Shown here: piece by piece, positions 8,444-17,161 of the stretch
Numbering within the stretch: the stretch's first letter is position 1
How the letters are laid out: each line of letters opens with the position of its first letter
NCBI GenBank assembly: GCA_017849455.1
Contig: JAFIGX010000022.1
Location: 744,001-808,000, forward strand
DNA from: Pseudobacter sp.
Lineage (GTDB): Bacteria > Bacteroidota > Bacteroidia > Chitinophagales > Chitinophagaceae
Direction: 5' to 3'
Length of the DNA: 64,000 nucleotides
Notes under the pieces: model-generated
The model's input: only the letters and a program-made list of their open reading frames with translations
The model's database searches: none
Told to the model about the DNA's origin: nothing
Program-made: the position numbers and the translations under genes

Positions 8444-11400
8444 ATGAAACGGATTTGCCTTTGGCTCGGATCGATAGGAATATTTTTCTGCAACGGGTTG
8501 CAGGCCCAACAGGATACCATCGCGCAGCGCATTATCCTCGTTGGCGATGCCGGTAAGCTCGATCCTTCCGGGAAACACCCCGAGCTTGAACTGCTCCGGT
8601 CGATCTTCCATCTCGATGATGGACATACTGCCGTTCTCTTCCTGGGCGACAATGTTTACCAACAGGGACTTCCCGATGCCGAAGCAGCCAATTATGCAGA
8701 GAAGAAAAAGATCCTCGACGACCAGGTCGATGTGGTGAAAGGTACCAAGGCAGAGGCCTGGTTCATTCCCGGTAACCACGATTGGAGAAAGGGCCGGAAA
8801 GACGGGTTCGAACAAATTCAACACCAGTCGAAATATATCGCTTCCCTTCAACTGCCCAATGTACATTTTGCGCCGATGGACGGATGCCCTGGCCCGGTAG
8901 AAGTTCCCCTCAATGCCAATGTGGTATTGCTGATCATCGACAGCCAGTGGTGGTTCCAGCGGGAAGGCCGGCCGGGGACCAGCTCCGATTGTGATTGCAA
9001 GTCGGAGGACGAGCTCGCCATCGCCATCAAGGACGCTTTATACAGGAACCGCAATAAACTGGTGCTCTTTGCATCGCATCATCCGTTCAGGACACATGGC
9101 GAACACGGAGGTTATTATACATTCAAGCAACATCTCTTCCCTCTTACTGAGGTAAACCCGCATCTCTATATCCCTTTGCCGCTGATCGGTTCCATCTATC
9201 CGCTCTCACGTAGCCTGTTCGGCAATATCCAGGACCTTCCCCATCCCGTTTACAAGTCCTATATTCAAAAGATCGACACCCTGCTCGATAAACATCCCTA
9301 TTGCATCCGGGTGGCAGGCCATGAGCATACGCTTCAGTTCATGGAAGAGAAGGAACAATACCATATCGTCAGCGGCGCCGGCTCCAAGACCAGCCAGGTA
9401 CGTCATGGAAAAGACACGAAGTTTGCCCATGAAGGTACCGGCTTCAGCGTACTGGAGATCTCCGTGAACGGTTCCGTTTCACTACGGTTCTACTCTTCCA
9501 GGGCCACGAATAATCAGCAGCCTGTCTATGCCGCTCAATTGAAAAAATTCGTATCGCCGGGCATCGACCTCATCAAACCTGTTGCCCCACACCTGCCCGA
9601 TTCCGCTACCAGCATTGCAGCGACCTATTATAAAGCCGGTGCTTTCAAAAGATGGCTGCTCGGCAAAAATTACCGGGAAGAATGGACAACACCTGTACGG
9701 GTGCCGGTATTCGATATCGGCAAGGAGAAAGGCGGATTGACACCCACACAGCGCGGCGGCGGCATGCAATCCAAGTCACTACGCCTCGAAGATGCTAACG
9801 GTAATGAATATGTGATCAGGAGCATCCAGAAAGACGTGGCAAAAACATTACCAGAGGATTTCAGGCAAACATTCGCACAGGATATTGTACTCGACGGCAT
9901 TTCAGCGTCCTACCCCTATGCAGCCCTCTCTGTTCCGTCACTGGCCACGGCAGCGGGTGTTCCCCATGCCAACCCCAGACTGGTATTTGTGCCCGATGAC
10001 CCGCGATTGCTCCAATACCGCAGCGATTTCGCCAATTCGCTGTGCCTTTTCGAAGAACGGGCGCCGGCAGAAGTCCCAAAAACTTACAGCACACTTAAAG
10101 TGATCGATAAGCTGCAGGAAGACAATGACAACCTGGTGGATGAGAAAGCAGTATTACGGGCACGCATACTCGATATGTTCATCATGGACTTCGACCGCCA
10201 TGACGACCAGTGGCGATGGGGGGCCACCGACAATGGCAAAGGGAAAACTTACTACCCCATTCCCCGCGACCGCGACCAGGTGTTCTTCATCAACAACGGA
10301 GTGATCCCACACATGGTGAGCCAACCCTGGATGCTGCCTAAATTCCAGGGCTTCAGACCTAAGGCCAGGAATATGGACGGGCTCTTTTTCAATGCCCGTT
10401 ATTTCGACCGCTCCTTCCTGGCAGGTCTTTCCGAAAAGGACTGGGCCGATGCCGTCGATGCTTTCCTTCCCCAAATGACCGATTCCATTATCGATGCAGC
10501 CATGCAGCAACAACCAAAAGAGATCAGGTTGGAAGCTGCACCCTGGATCGCACAAACACTTCGGGAAAGGAAGCAATTTTTGAAAGGAGATGCCCTTAAA
10601 TATTATAAGTTCCTTGCACGGGAAGCGGATATCACAGGAAGTGATAAAAAAGAGTTGTTCGATGTTGCCCGGAATAGTGACGGTTCAGTACTGGTAGTCG
10701 TGTACAAGATCACGAAAGATGGTGACCAGGGTCATAAGATGTTCGAACGTCGTTTCGTGTATGGTGAAACCAAAGAGATCCGCTTATGGGGAATGGGAGG
10801 CGCAGATCAGTTCCTCTTTCATGGTGATGCACGTAAAACTATTTGCGTGCGTGTGATCGGGGGCAAAGGCAAAGATCATTATGAAAACCAGGATACACAA
10901 TCCCCTGCCGCCAAAACGAAGATCTATGACCTGAATACTGAAAAGAACACCATCACAGGGCCCGGAAGTTTCGCCAACCGTATGTCTTCCGATCCCTCCG
11001 TAAATACTTACGACAGGAAAGCCTATAAGTACAATATCCTGGCGCCATTGGTCTCTGCCGCCTACAACCCCGACGACGGCGTGTTCCTGGGGCTCGGATT
11101 GAAATATACCGGCCATTCCTTCAGGCGTTCGCCATCGGTGGTCCACAAATTACTGGTGAACCATGCATTGGCCACAAAGGCATTCAGTATCAGGTACAGC
11201 AGTGATTTCAGAAGAGTGATCGGCAAGTCGGACATCTATCTTTTCGCCAATCTCCATGCCCCGAACTACGTCAGCAATTTCTTCGGGTTAGGCAATGAAA
11301 CGGTGTACAATAAGCAGGCGCCGGGCAAAATAAAATATTACCGCGCCCGCTATAACCAGGGCGATATGGGCGTGCTGCTGAAAAGGGAATTCAATTCATG

Positions 11401-12088
11401 GCTGTCGTTAGGCATTGGTCCTGCCTTTCAATATTACAGCCCGGAAGAAGAAGATAACCAGGGCAGGTTCCTCGCAGCTACCAATATCAATGGCCTCGAT
11501 TCAGCTACCCTTTTCAAGGATAAGTTCTACCTCGGCGGACAGTTCAATCTCATTATCGATAACCGGGATAATATCGTTGCGCCCACCAGGGGCATACACT
11601 GGGCTACTACACTCAAAGTGCTGAAGGGCCTCAATGATTACTCGAAGACCCTTACCCAGCTTTCATCCGATATGTCGCTTTTCCTCAGCTTCAACAGCGC
11701 AGCGGGCCTGGTTATTGCAACCCGTTTTGGTGGAGGCGTCAATTTCGGTGATTACGAATTCTTCCAGGCGCAGTATCTCGGTAATACGGAAAACCTGCGT
11801 GGTTTCAGAAGATCCCGGTTCGCCGGCCGCTCCATGCTGTTCAATAACACGGAACTGAGGATCAAGGTGGCCGACTTCAAGACTTACCTGTTCCCGGGCA
11901 CCATTGGCCTGATCGCTTTCAACGATGTGGGAAGGGTATGGGTGAAGAACGACCGGTCTTCGGTCTGGCATCATGGTTATGGTGGAGGATTATCACTCAG
12001 TCTCGTAAACCGGTTCGTGCTCGCTGCTTCACTGACTGCCTCTACAGAAGGCACACTGCCACTTTTAACATTTGGTTATCAGTTCTGA
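8444..12088 (+). CDS. Metallophosphoesterase fused to BamA/TamA-like outer-membrane barrel
   Basis: A 1214-residue envelope protein. A signal peptide (to about residue 21) is followed by a calcineurin-like phosphoesterase domain with all its metal motifs: VGDAG (Asp35), LGDNVY (Asp69), GNHDW (111-115), SHHPFRTHGEHGG and AGHEHTLQ. A middle region of about 450 residues with few clear motifs leads to a C-terminal surface-antigen/Omp85-like barrel (from about 880), rich in alternating strands. It includes YLGNTENLRGFRRSRFAGRS, resembling the conserved RGF/RGY barrel motif, and ends in a terminal Phe (LLTFGYQF) as expected for Bam recognition. The phosphoesterase should therefore face the periplasm or cell surface. 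The substrate is unknown. Similar fusions are common in Bacteroidota. Confidence 0.87.
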   Translation: MKRICLWLGSIGIFFCNGLQAQQDTIAQRIILVGDAGKLDPSGKHPELELLRSIFHLDDGHTAVLFLGDNVYQQGLPDAEAANYAEKKKILDDQVDVVKGTKAEAWFIPGNHDWRKGRKDGFEQIQHQSKYIASLQLPNVHFAPMDGCPGPVEVPLNANVVLLIIDSQWWFQREGRPGTSSDCDCKSEDELAIAIKDALYRNRNKLVLFASHHPFRTHGEHGGYYTFKQHLFPLTEVNPHLYIPLPLIGSIYPLSRSLFGNIQDLPHPVYKSYIQKIDTLLDKHPYCIRVAGHEHTLQFMEEKEQYHIVSGAGSKTSQVRHGKDTKFAHEGTGFSVLEISVNGSVSLRFYSSRATNNQQPVYAAQLKKFVSPGIDLIKPVAPHLPDSATSIAATYYKAGAFKRWLLGKNYREEWTTPVRVPVFDIGKEKGGLTPTQRGGGMQSKSLRLEDANGNEYVIRSIQKDVAKTLPEDFRQTFAQDIVLDGISASYPYAALSVPSLATAAGVPHANPRLVFVPDDPRLLQYRSDFANSLCLFEERAPAEVPKTYSTLKVIDKLQEDNDNLVDEKAVLRARILDMFIMDFDRHDDQWRWGATDNGKGKTYYPIPRDRDQVFFINNGVIPHMVSQPWMLPKFQGFRPKARNMDGLFFNARYFDRSFLAGLSEKDWADAVDAFLPQMTDSIIDAAMQQQPKEIRLEAAPWIAQTLRERKQFLKGDALKYYKFLAREADITGSDKKELFDVARNSDGSVLVVVYKITKDGDQGHKMFERRFVYGETKEIRLWGMGGADQFLFHGDARKTICVRVIGGKGKDHYENQDTQSPAAKTKIYDLNTEKNTITGPGSFANRMSSDPSVNTYDRKAYKYNILAPLVSAAYNPDDGVFLGLGLKYTGHSFRRSPSVVHKLLVNHALATKAFSIRYSSDFRRVIGKSDIYLFANLHAPNYVSNFFGLGNETVYNKQAPGKIKYYRARYNQGDMGVLLKREFNSWLSLGIGPAFQYYSPEEEDNQGRFLAATNINGLDSATLFKDKFYLGGQFNLIIDNRDNIVAPTRGIHWATTLKVLKGLNDYSKTLTQLSSDMSLFLSFNSAAGLVIATRFGGGVNFGDYEFFQAQYLGNTENLRGFRRSRFAGRSMLFNNTELRIKVADFKTYLFPGTIGLIAFNDVGRVWVKNDRSSVWHHGYGGGLSLSLVNRFVLAASLTASTEGTLPLLTFGYQF

Positions 12089-12206
12089 ACCTGACTTTAA
12101 CAATTGTCGTCAGTCTAATACTTTCTTATTTGATCTCTGATTGGCTAAACGTTAAATATTTGAAACCAGCCATCAGAAAATGAGTAACCGAATAAAACAT
12201 ATACAG

Positions 12207-12731
12207 ATGAAAAACATGCAAAGCCTATCAAAAACATTTCTGTTCATGTTGCTGCTGACTGGCGGGTTATTCCAGGCAGCCAATGCACAGATCTCCAAAA
12301 AAGAAAAACAGGCCGCGAAAGCCGCCGAAGTAAAAAAACTGGTCGATGCACAGAATTATGTGTTCATTGCCCAAACAGTTTTACCTACAGGGATGCAGGT
12401 TAGACAAATAACTCCCGATTTCGATCTCCGTGTGGCGAAGGATTCCATCTTATCCTATCTGCCTTATTTCGGGCGGGCCTATACAGCGCCTATCGATCCT
12501 TCAAAAGGCGGTCTGCAGTTCAAATCGAAAGACTTCGAATATAAAGTGAGTGAAGCAAAGAAAGGCGGATGGAATATCCAGATAAAGCCCAAAGACGTGA
12601 ATGATGTGCAGTCCCTGCAACTGAACATTTATGAAAGCGGTTATGCTTATCTGCAGGTACTGAGCGTGAACCGTCAGCCAATCGCATTCAATGGATATGT
12701 GACTGCGCGGAAAGATCAGAAGAAGAACTGA
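12207..12731 (+). CDS. DUF4251 domain secreted protein
   Basis: About 174 residues with a signal peptide (hydrophobic FLFMLLLTGGLFQAANAQ) and a mature DUF4251-type domain. It has a basic start (ISKKEKQAAKAAEVKKLVDA), then VFIAQTVLPTGMQVR and a C-terminal part with IQIKPKDVNDVQSLQLNIYE. DUF4251 proteins are small periplasmic beta proteins of unknown function, common in Bacteroidota. The start is set at 12207 because residues before it (from an ATG at 12180) would lengthen the signal n-region; 12216 is also possible. The last codons and the stop lie inside a perfect 33-bp palindrome shared with the convergent GAF gene. Confidence 0.82.
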   Translation: MKNMQSLSKTFLFMLLLTGGLFQAANAQISKKEKQAAKAAEVKKLVDAQNYVFIAQTVLPTGMQVRQITPDFDLRVAKDSILSYLPYFGRAYTAPIDPSKGGLQFKSKDFEYKVSEAKKGGWNIQIKPKDVNDVQSLQLNIYESGYAYLQVLSVNRQPIAFNGYVTARKDQKKN

Positions 12732-12791
12732 AGTAAGAGGTAAGAAGTATGAGGTCAGACCTCATACTTCTTACCTCTTACTTCAGTTCTT
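12723..12791. repeat. Perfect 33-bp palindrome of 7-nt units joining two convergent gene ends
   Basis: Left arm 12723-12755, loop CAG, right arm 12759-12791, with no mismatch. Each arm is a tandem of the 7-nt unit GARGTNN (gaagtaa, gaggtaa, gaagtat, gaggtca). The first unit merges with the TGA stop codon on both strands, so both convergent proteins end in Lys-Asn-stop encoded by the palindrome. The RNA from either strand would form a very stable hairpin, probably a bidirectional 3' end, although no U-tract follows. Confidence 0.9.
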
Positions 12792-15179
12792 ACTGCCGGA
12801 GCTCACGGCCTGTTTCTCTTCTTTGCGTGGTTGTTCGGTCGCTTCTTCTCCAAAATCAACTGCAATGCGCAAACCCTTCAAACCACTCACACCCTGCAAT
12901 TCTTCCAGTTCGAATTTCTCTACTTCACCTTTCAGCAAACCCTGGTTCTGCAAGAACTCGATGTATTCGAGATATTCGGTGGCTTCCTGCGGTTGCGAGT
13001 ATACAATGGCAATGGTGCCGGGCTTGGTAAGCCGTTCATTGGAATCACGCACATGTACCTTATCGATCCTTTTCTTCACGATCTCGTAGCGGATATTGTA
13101 GGCGCCATCCACATCGAATTTTCTTTCGGCTGTGCGGAAACTGATGGATATGGGATGACTATGCGCCAGTATCAGCTGACTGGTCTGCAATGGCATGGGC
13201 AATTTATGTTCCAGTGAATGGGTCAGTTGGGCCGCTTTCGCCAGTGTTGCCAGTTGCCAGATCTTGAGGTTCTTGAGATAAAAGAAATCGAATTTTTTAT
13301 CCGGGCTGATGGATTGGCCGATGTAAATATTGAAATCGACCCCATCCGTCACGAAGCGTTCGAAATAATGCGGGAATATCCTTTGGGCCGACTGCTGTTC
13401 CTGGTCGATGAACCGGGCCACCTCATTATTGATCATCGTAATACTGTCCTCATATTTTTTCCGGTGGTGATACACCATTTCTACTGGTGAATCGACGGCT
13501 TTGAAATACCGGTTGATCTCCTTATTGAGTGATGGTAGGATCGCCTGCAGGTGCCTGAACAACTGTACCAGCTCCACTTTCAGGAACTGGAGGATACTGA
13601 TCTCTTCATCGGCAAAAAGAATATTGGAAACGGAATGGATGTATTTCCTGATCTTGAAAGTGGTTTCTTCCAGGAGCGGAAAAGGATTTTCTTTTTTGGC
13701 CAGTTGTATGATATCGCTGGCCAGTCCCAGTTGTTCCAGCAGATCGAGCTGGATGGAATGATTACGTTCAACGGAAGAATTGCGAATGTCGATAGCCCCA
13801 TACATGGGATATACACCTTCAAATACGATCGGCTCGATCTTGGCCTCCCCTTCGCCTTTATTCTTACTGGTGAGATAGTTCAATGCAGCTTCCGTGAAGC
13901 GCCATTCCACGGCATCCTGCACAGCGGTGAACTGGTCTTTGATCACGCGGTCTACCTGGTGATCGAGGTTTTCCTGGCTTTTTTCCAGCGCCAGTTTGAA
14001 CAGGGGAATGGCCGGTTCTATCTTACCTATATGTTCAGGTGAGAACTTATTCCTGTCGTCGGCCACAATGATCAGCACACCCAGCATTTCGTAGTTATCA
14101 GCGAAAAGCGGGCAGATGATCGCGCTTCTCCAACCGAATTCGGCCATCAATACCAGGAAGGGATAACGCATCACGGCATCTTCATTGATCTCCGGTATGA
14201 GCAATGGCTTGCGTGAATTTTTGAATGCACTGGTGATAGCCTGGTGCAGGTATTGCATTTTCTCAGGCGTGGGTTCATTCTTCTTTTGATGAATGCTCGA
14301 AGTGTAGAGTTCAGTTAATACGAGATGATTGTTTACACGAAAAAATGGTTTTACAGCCGTGTTCACCCCCGGTACGCCCAGCAGGTTCTGCACTTGTTTC
14401 TGCAGTTCAATGAAAACGGACTGGTCCGAAAAGCTATGGATCTGCAGCAGTTTATCGCGTATGATATTCAGCACTTCCCTTTCGGTCACTTCACGGATGC
14501 GCAGCAGCACCATGCCTTCGAATTCGAACATGCTGAGCGGAAGAAGTTCCCGCAGTCCGGGCATGTTCATCAGGTCGCTGATCCTCTGGCAACTGTGTAT
14601 GAGGTCTACCGGTAATTCGGGGAGTTCGCCTTTCACTTTCACATCGATGAACCGGGTGTCCAGTTCAATTTCCACATATTTATCAAGAGAGGTATCATCA
14701 CAACTATAAGGATGGACCATGGTCACTGTCCTGTTCGATTCAATATTGTACAGACGATGTAGAATGAATGAATAGGCCCCTGCTTCTTTTTCCCTGCAGA
14801 GCTGGTCCTCCGTTTTCATATCCGGCATTATCACTTCGTGCCCGTCCGGTGCTATGAAGAGCTCACGGAACCTGGCAGATTCATAGAACATCGTGAACTC
14901 GAAGGGAATGCCGCCCCCATAGAGATCATCTTTATCCGATAAAGTGACCGGGAAAACGGTGGCCATCATCTGGTCGATCAGTGATCTATGCTTATCGAGG
15001 ATGGAGAGGTCATGAATGGGTCCCAGTAATTCGGGATGTTGTTTTACTTTATCCAGTAAGTGTTGATAAAGCTCTCTTGTACCGTCCCTTCCCCCTTCCC
15101 GAATGATCCTTTCCCATTCCCTGATCAGTGGAGCGAACGATAAGGCTGTGTTTATTACCGAGGTAGAATTTGATTCCAT
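12783..15179 (-). CDS. Large GAF domain-containing protein
   Basis: A 798-residue soluble protein without signal peptide or membrane segments. A GAF-type sensory domain can be seen near residues 300-400, with LLIPEINEDAVMRYPFLVLM, WRSAIICPLFADNYEMLGVLIIV and a closing helix. The N-terminal half includes a second region of mixed alpha/beta character, and the C-terminal half is largely helical with YPMYGAIDIRNSSVERN. There is no kinase, cyclase or HTH domain, so it is probably a scaffold or redox/ligand sensor acting through partners. Long GAF proteins of this form occur in Chitinophagaceae, but I know no function for them. The C-terminal codons fall inside the palindrome at 12723-12791. Confidence 0.75.
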   Translation of the reverse strand: MESNSTSVINTALSFAPLIREWERIIREGGRDGTRELYQHLLDKVKQHPELLGPIHDLSILDKHRSLIDQMMATVFPVTLSDKDDLYGGGIPFEFTMFYESARFRELFIAPDGHEVIMPDMKTEDQLCREKEAGAYSFILHRLYNIESNRTVTMVHPYSCDDTSLDKYVEIELDTRFIDVKVKGELPELPVDLIHSCQRISDLMNMPGLRELLPLSMFEFEGMVLLRIREVTEREVLNIIRDKLLQIHSFSDQSVFIELQKQVQNLLGVPGVNTAVKPFFRVNNHLVLTELYTSSIHQKKNEPTPEKMQYLHQAITSAFKNSRKPLLIPEINEDAVMRYPFLVLMAEFGWRSAIICPLFADNYEMLGVLIIVADDRNKFSPEHIGKIEPAIPLFKLALEKSQENLDHQVDRVIKDQFTAVQDAVEWRFTEAALNYLTSKNKGEGEAKIEPIVFEGVYPMYGAIDIRNSSVERNHSIQLDLLEQLGLASDIIQLAKKENPFPLLEETTFKIRKYIHSVSNILFADEEISILQFLKVELVQLFRHLQAILPSLNKEINRYFKAVDSPVEMVYHHRKKYEDSITMINNEVARFIDQEQQSAQRIFPHYFERFVTDGVDFNIYIGQSISPDKKFDFFYLKNLKIWQLATLAKAAQLTHSLEHKLPMPLQTSQLILAHSHPISISFRTAERKFDVDGAYNIRYEIVKKRIDKVHVRDSNERLTKPGTIAIVYSQPQEATEYLEYIEFLQNQGLLKGEVEKFELEELQGVSGLKGLRIAVDFGEEATEQPRKEEKQAVSSGSKN

Positions 15180-15377
15180 GAAATATTCCTGTTTACTTGA
15201 TTGTTCCTTTAATAAGGTTGACGGTTGGCTCGGTTCGATATTGTAAAATTAGCAAAATTAACAGACGCCATCCGTTGGTTGGGGGAACGCCTGTAAAATT
15301 ACGCTGGCAGAGGGTCCCGGAGATGAACAATCTATATAACAGCGGTAAACACTAAAGGTTGGGGAAGAGACTGGCCG

Positions 15378-16040
15378 CTATTGTTTGACTGCCTTTTTGG
15401 GGTCAATCTTTTTCTGGTAGTATTTACAGGCCGGCCTGATACCACATTGGTCGCATTTGGGATTGCGGGCTACGCAGACATAGCGACCATGTAGAATAAG
15501 CCAGTGGTGTGCTTTGTGAATCAGTTCTTTGGGAATAAAACTGACCAGTTGTTTTTCTGTGGCCAGGGGTGTTTTGGCGCCAACTGTAAGCCCTATCCTG
15601 GCAGAGACCCGGAATACATGCGTGTCTACGGCCATATTGGGTTGCTGGTCGACCACGGAGGTGATCACATTGGCGGTCTTGCGCCCTACTCCGGGCAGTT
15701 GTACCAGCTCTTCCACGGTGAGAGGCACTTCACCATGGAATTTCTCTATCAGCATTTTAGCCATGCCGATAAGGTGTTTGGTCTTGTTATTGGGATAGGA
15801 AATGCTCCTGATCAACGGAAATAATTCATCGAACGTAGCTTTCGACAGGCTGGCCGCATCGGGGTATTTTTCAAAGATAGCCGGTGTGGTCATGTTCACC
15901 CTTTTATCAGTGCATTGGGCAGAAAGGATCACCGCTACCAATAATTGGTAGGGATTGTCGTAGAGCAATTCCGTCTCCGCATTGGGAGCATGCTCCTGAA
16001 AATAGTCGATAATGAATTCGAAACGTTCTTTTCTGGTCAT
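15378..16040 (-). CDS. nth: Endonuclease III (DNA glycosylase/AP lyase)
   Basis: Base-excision repair enzyme that removes oxidised pyrimidines and cleaves the abasic site. The 220 residues match the family length. The helix-hairpin-helix is LPGVGRKTAN with catalytic Lys121, the catalytic Asp is Asp139 in AVDTHVFRV, and the [4Fe-4S] ligands are Cys189-x6-Cys196-x2-Cys199-x5-Cys205. All key residues are intact. It is transcribed alone on the minus strand; the neighbouring small gene upstream (16125-16364) is 84 bp away and may be co-transcribed. Confidence 0.97.
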   Translation of the reverse strand: MTRKERFEFIIDYFQEHAPNAETELLYDNPYQLLVAVILSAQCTDKRVNMTTPAIFEKYPDAASLSKATFDELFPLIRSISYPNNKTKHLIGMAKMLIEKFHGEVPLTVEELVQLPGVGRKTANVITSVVDQQPNMAVDTHVFRVSARIGLTVGAKTPLATEKQLVSFIPKELIHKAHHWLILHGRYVCVARNPKCDQCGIRPACKYYQKKIDPKKAVKQ

Positions 16041-16124
16041 TCCCTGTTGTAGAATGACTGCGAAATTACGGGATGAGGGTTACTTCACCAATCCGTAGAT
16101 TGAAAGGTGATCAGGAACAAGTCA

Positions 16125-16364
16125 TTATTGCTGAACAGATTCAGCAGCCGATTCGCGGGCGTAGTTCAATACGTTGAGGATGGCTTCCTGCCTGGGTGAT
16201 TCGATCAGTTTGTTCAGGCCTTGGGTAGAAGCTTTCAGCACCTCCAGTTTTTCGCGAAGTGTCCAGTCTTCCTGTAAAGAGGCTTCAATCGCTGCGGTTT
16301 TCTCAGGAGAGGTTTCATTGTACAAATACTGTATGAGTTCCTCCGGTGTAAAGAGAATAGTCAT
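16125..16364 (-). CDS. Small anti-sigma-like hypothetical protein
   Basis: About 79 residues, starting MTILFTPEELIQYLYNETSP. It is acidic and helical (EKTAAIEASLQEDWTLREKLEVLKAS). The EELIQYLYNETSPEKTAAIEASL segment resembles the N-terminal helices of Bacteroidota anti-sigma factors, but there are no Cys or His ligands and no membrane segment. It may be a stand-alone partner-binding domain. An in-frame ATG at 16409 would add 15 residues; I prefer 16364 because the extension looks unlike the rest. It lies 84 bp upstream of nth on the same strand. The function is not known. Confidence 0.55.
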   Translation of the reverse strand: MTILFTPEELIQYLYNETSPEKTAAIEASLQEDWTLREKLEVLKASTQGLNKLIESPRQEAILNVLNYARESAAESVQQ

Positions 16365-16631
16365 AGGCAAACCATTTATATCCTTAATAATAATGTCCGA
16401 AAGAGTCAATTTCGGTGTCCGTCCGTGATTATAAACGCGGGTTGGTTTCTCTTTATTGTACGGGGTATTGGAATTTAACCTTGGAGGGGATTGCTATGTG
16501 GGAAAGGTAAAAAAAGGAATTGACAGCGTAAATAGTAAATGTACTTGATGGGGAAATTTTTTTGCTGCGGGATTCACGAGACCGTAGAACCATAAGCAAT
16601 TTATTTTCAGCATATTAAACCGATCGGGGAA

Positions 16632-16928
16632 TTATTGGGGGAGGATATAGAGATCTTCATTGTCCCTTTTCATCCAGTATTTCTCCCTGGCATATTTTTC
16701 CAGGGTGGCCGGGTCCGATTTCAATTGTTCCAGCTCGGCCCTGGTGGCATTGATCTGCTGGAGATAATAATCCCGGCTTTCCTGCAGCTTGTGCAGTTCG
16801 CGGCGATGTTTGAAATGTGTGGTGATGATATCCTGGTCATCGAAGAATAATAACCAAACAGCAAATACCAATGATGTGAGCAGGTATTTGTTCTTCAACC
16901 AGGCGGGTATGTTGCGGAGGAGTTTCAA
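16632..16928 (-). CDS. DivIC/FtsB-like septum formation initiator protein
   Basis: A small bitopic protein, about 98 residues from a TTG start at 16926-16928 (KLLRNIPAWLKNKYLLTSLV). It has one transmembrane helix (YLLTSLVFAVWLLFF), a coiled coil (HKLQESRDYYLQQINATRAELEQLK) and the closing motif LEKYAREKYWMKRDNEDLYIL, typical of FtsB/DivIC proteins that bridge FtsL and FtsQ in the divisome. An ATG at 16979 is in frame, but its first codons lie inside the inverted repeat at 16955-16981, so the upstream extension is probably not native. It is downstream of eno on the minus strand, a placement also common in other bacteria. Confidence 0.85.
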   Translation of the reverse strand: MKLLRNIPAWLKNKYLLTSLVFAVWLLFFDDQDIITTHFKHRRELHKLQESRDYYLQQINATRAELEQLKSDPATLEKYAREKYWMKRDNEDLYILPQ

Positions 16929-16954
16929 ACTGATCGCTAAGTTATAGAAAAATT

Positions 16955-17150
16955 TTGCCACAAAGGCACAAAGGCTCAAAGAATAGGTATGTTAAATTCA
17001 AGGCAATACTGCCAGGCTGCTTAGTGCCTTTCAAGGGACTGGCACCTGAATAATGCCACACCTTGAATTAAGACACGAAGCTGACCTCCGGTAAGGACTG
17101 AGTAAATTCAATACTCCAGTTTACTTTGTGCCTTTGTGCCTTCGTGGCAA
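16955..17150. repeat. Nested inverted repeats between eno and the DivIC-like gene
   Basis: The outer arms 16955-16981 and 17124-17150 are 27-nt inverted copies with two mismatches, built from the 8-nt unit GGCACAAA. Between them lie a 9-nt inverted pair (AATTCAAGG 16995-17003 and CCTTGAATT 17061-17069) and an inner hairpin (GTGCC 17024-17028 and GGCAC 17041-17045). The whole spacer after the eno stop can fold on itself. It is probably a 3'-end structure of the eno transcript. The left arm overlaps the longest possible start of the next gene. Confidence 0.75.
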
Positions 17151-17161
17151 ATATATTCACA

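Noticed and set aside
16929..16979. A longer DivIC-like protein starting at 16979
   Set aside because: The extra codons come from the inverted repeat and the typical N-terminus begins at the TTG at 16926-16928.
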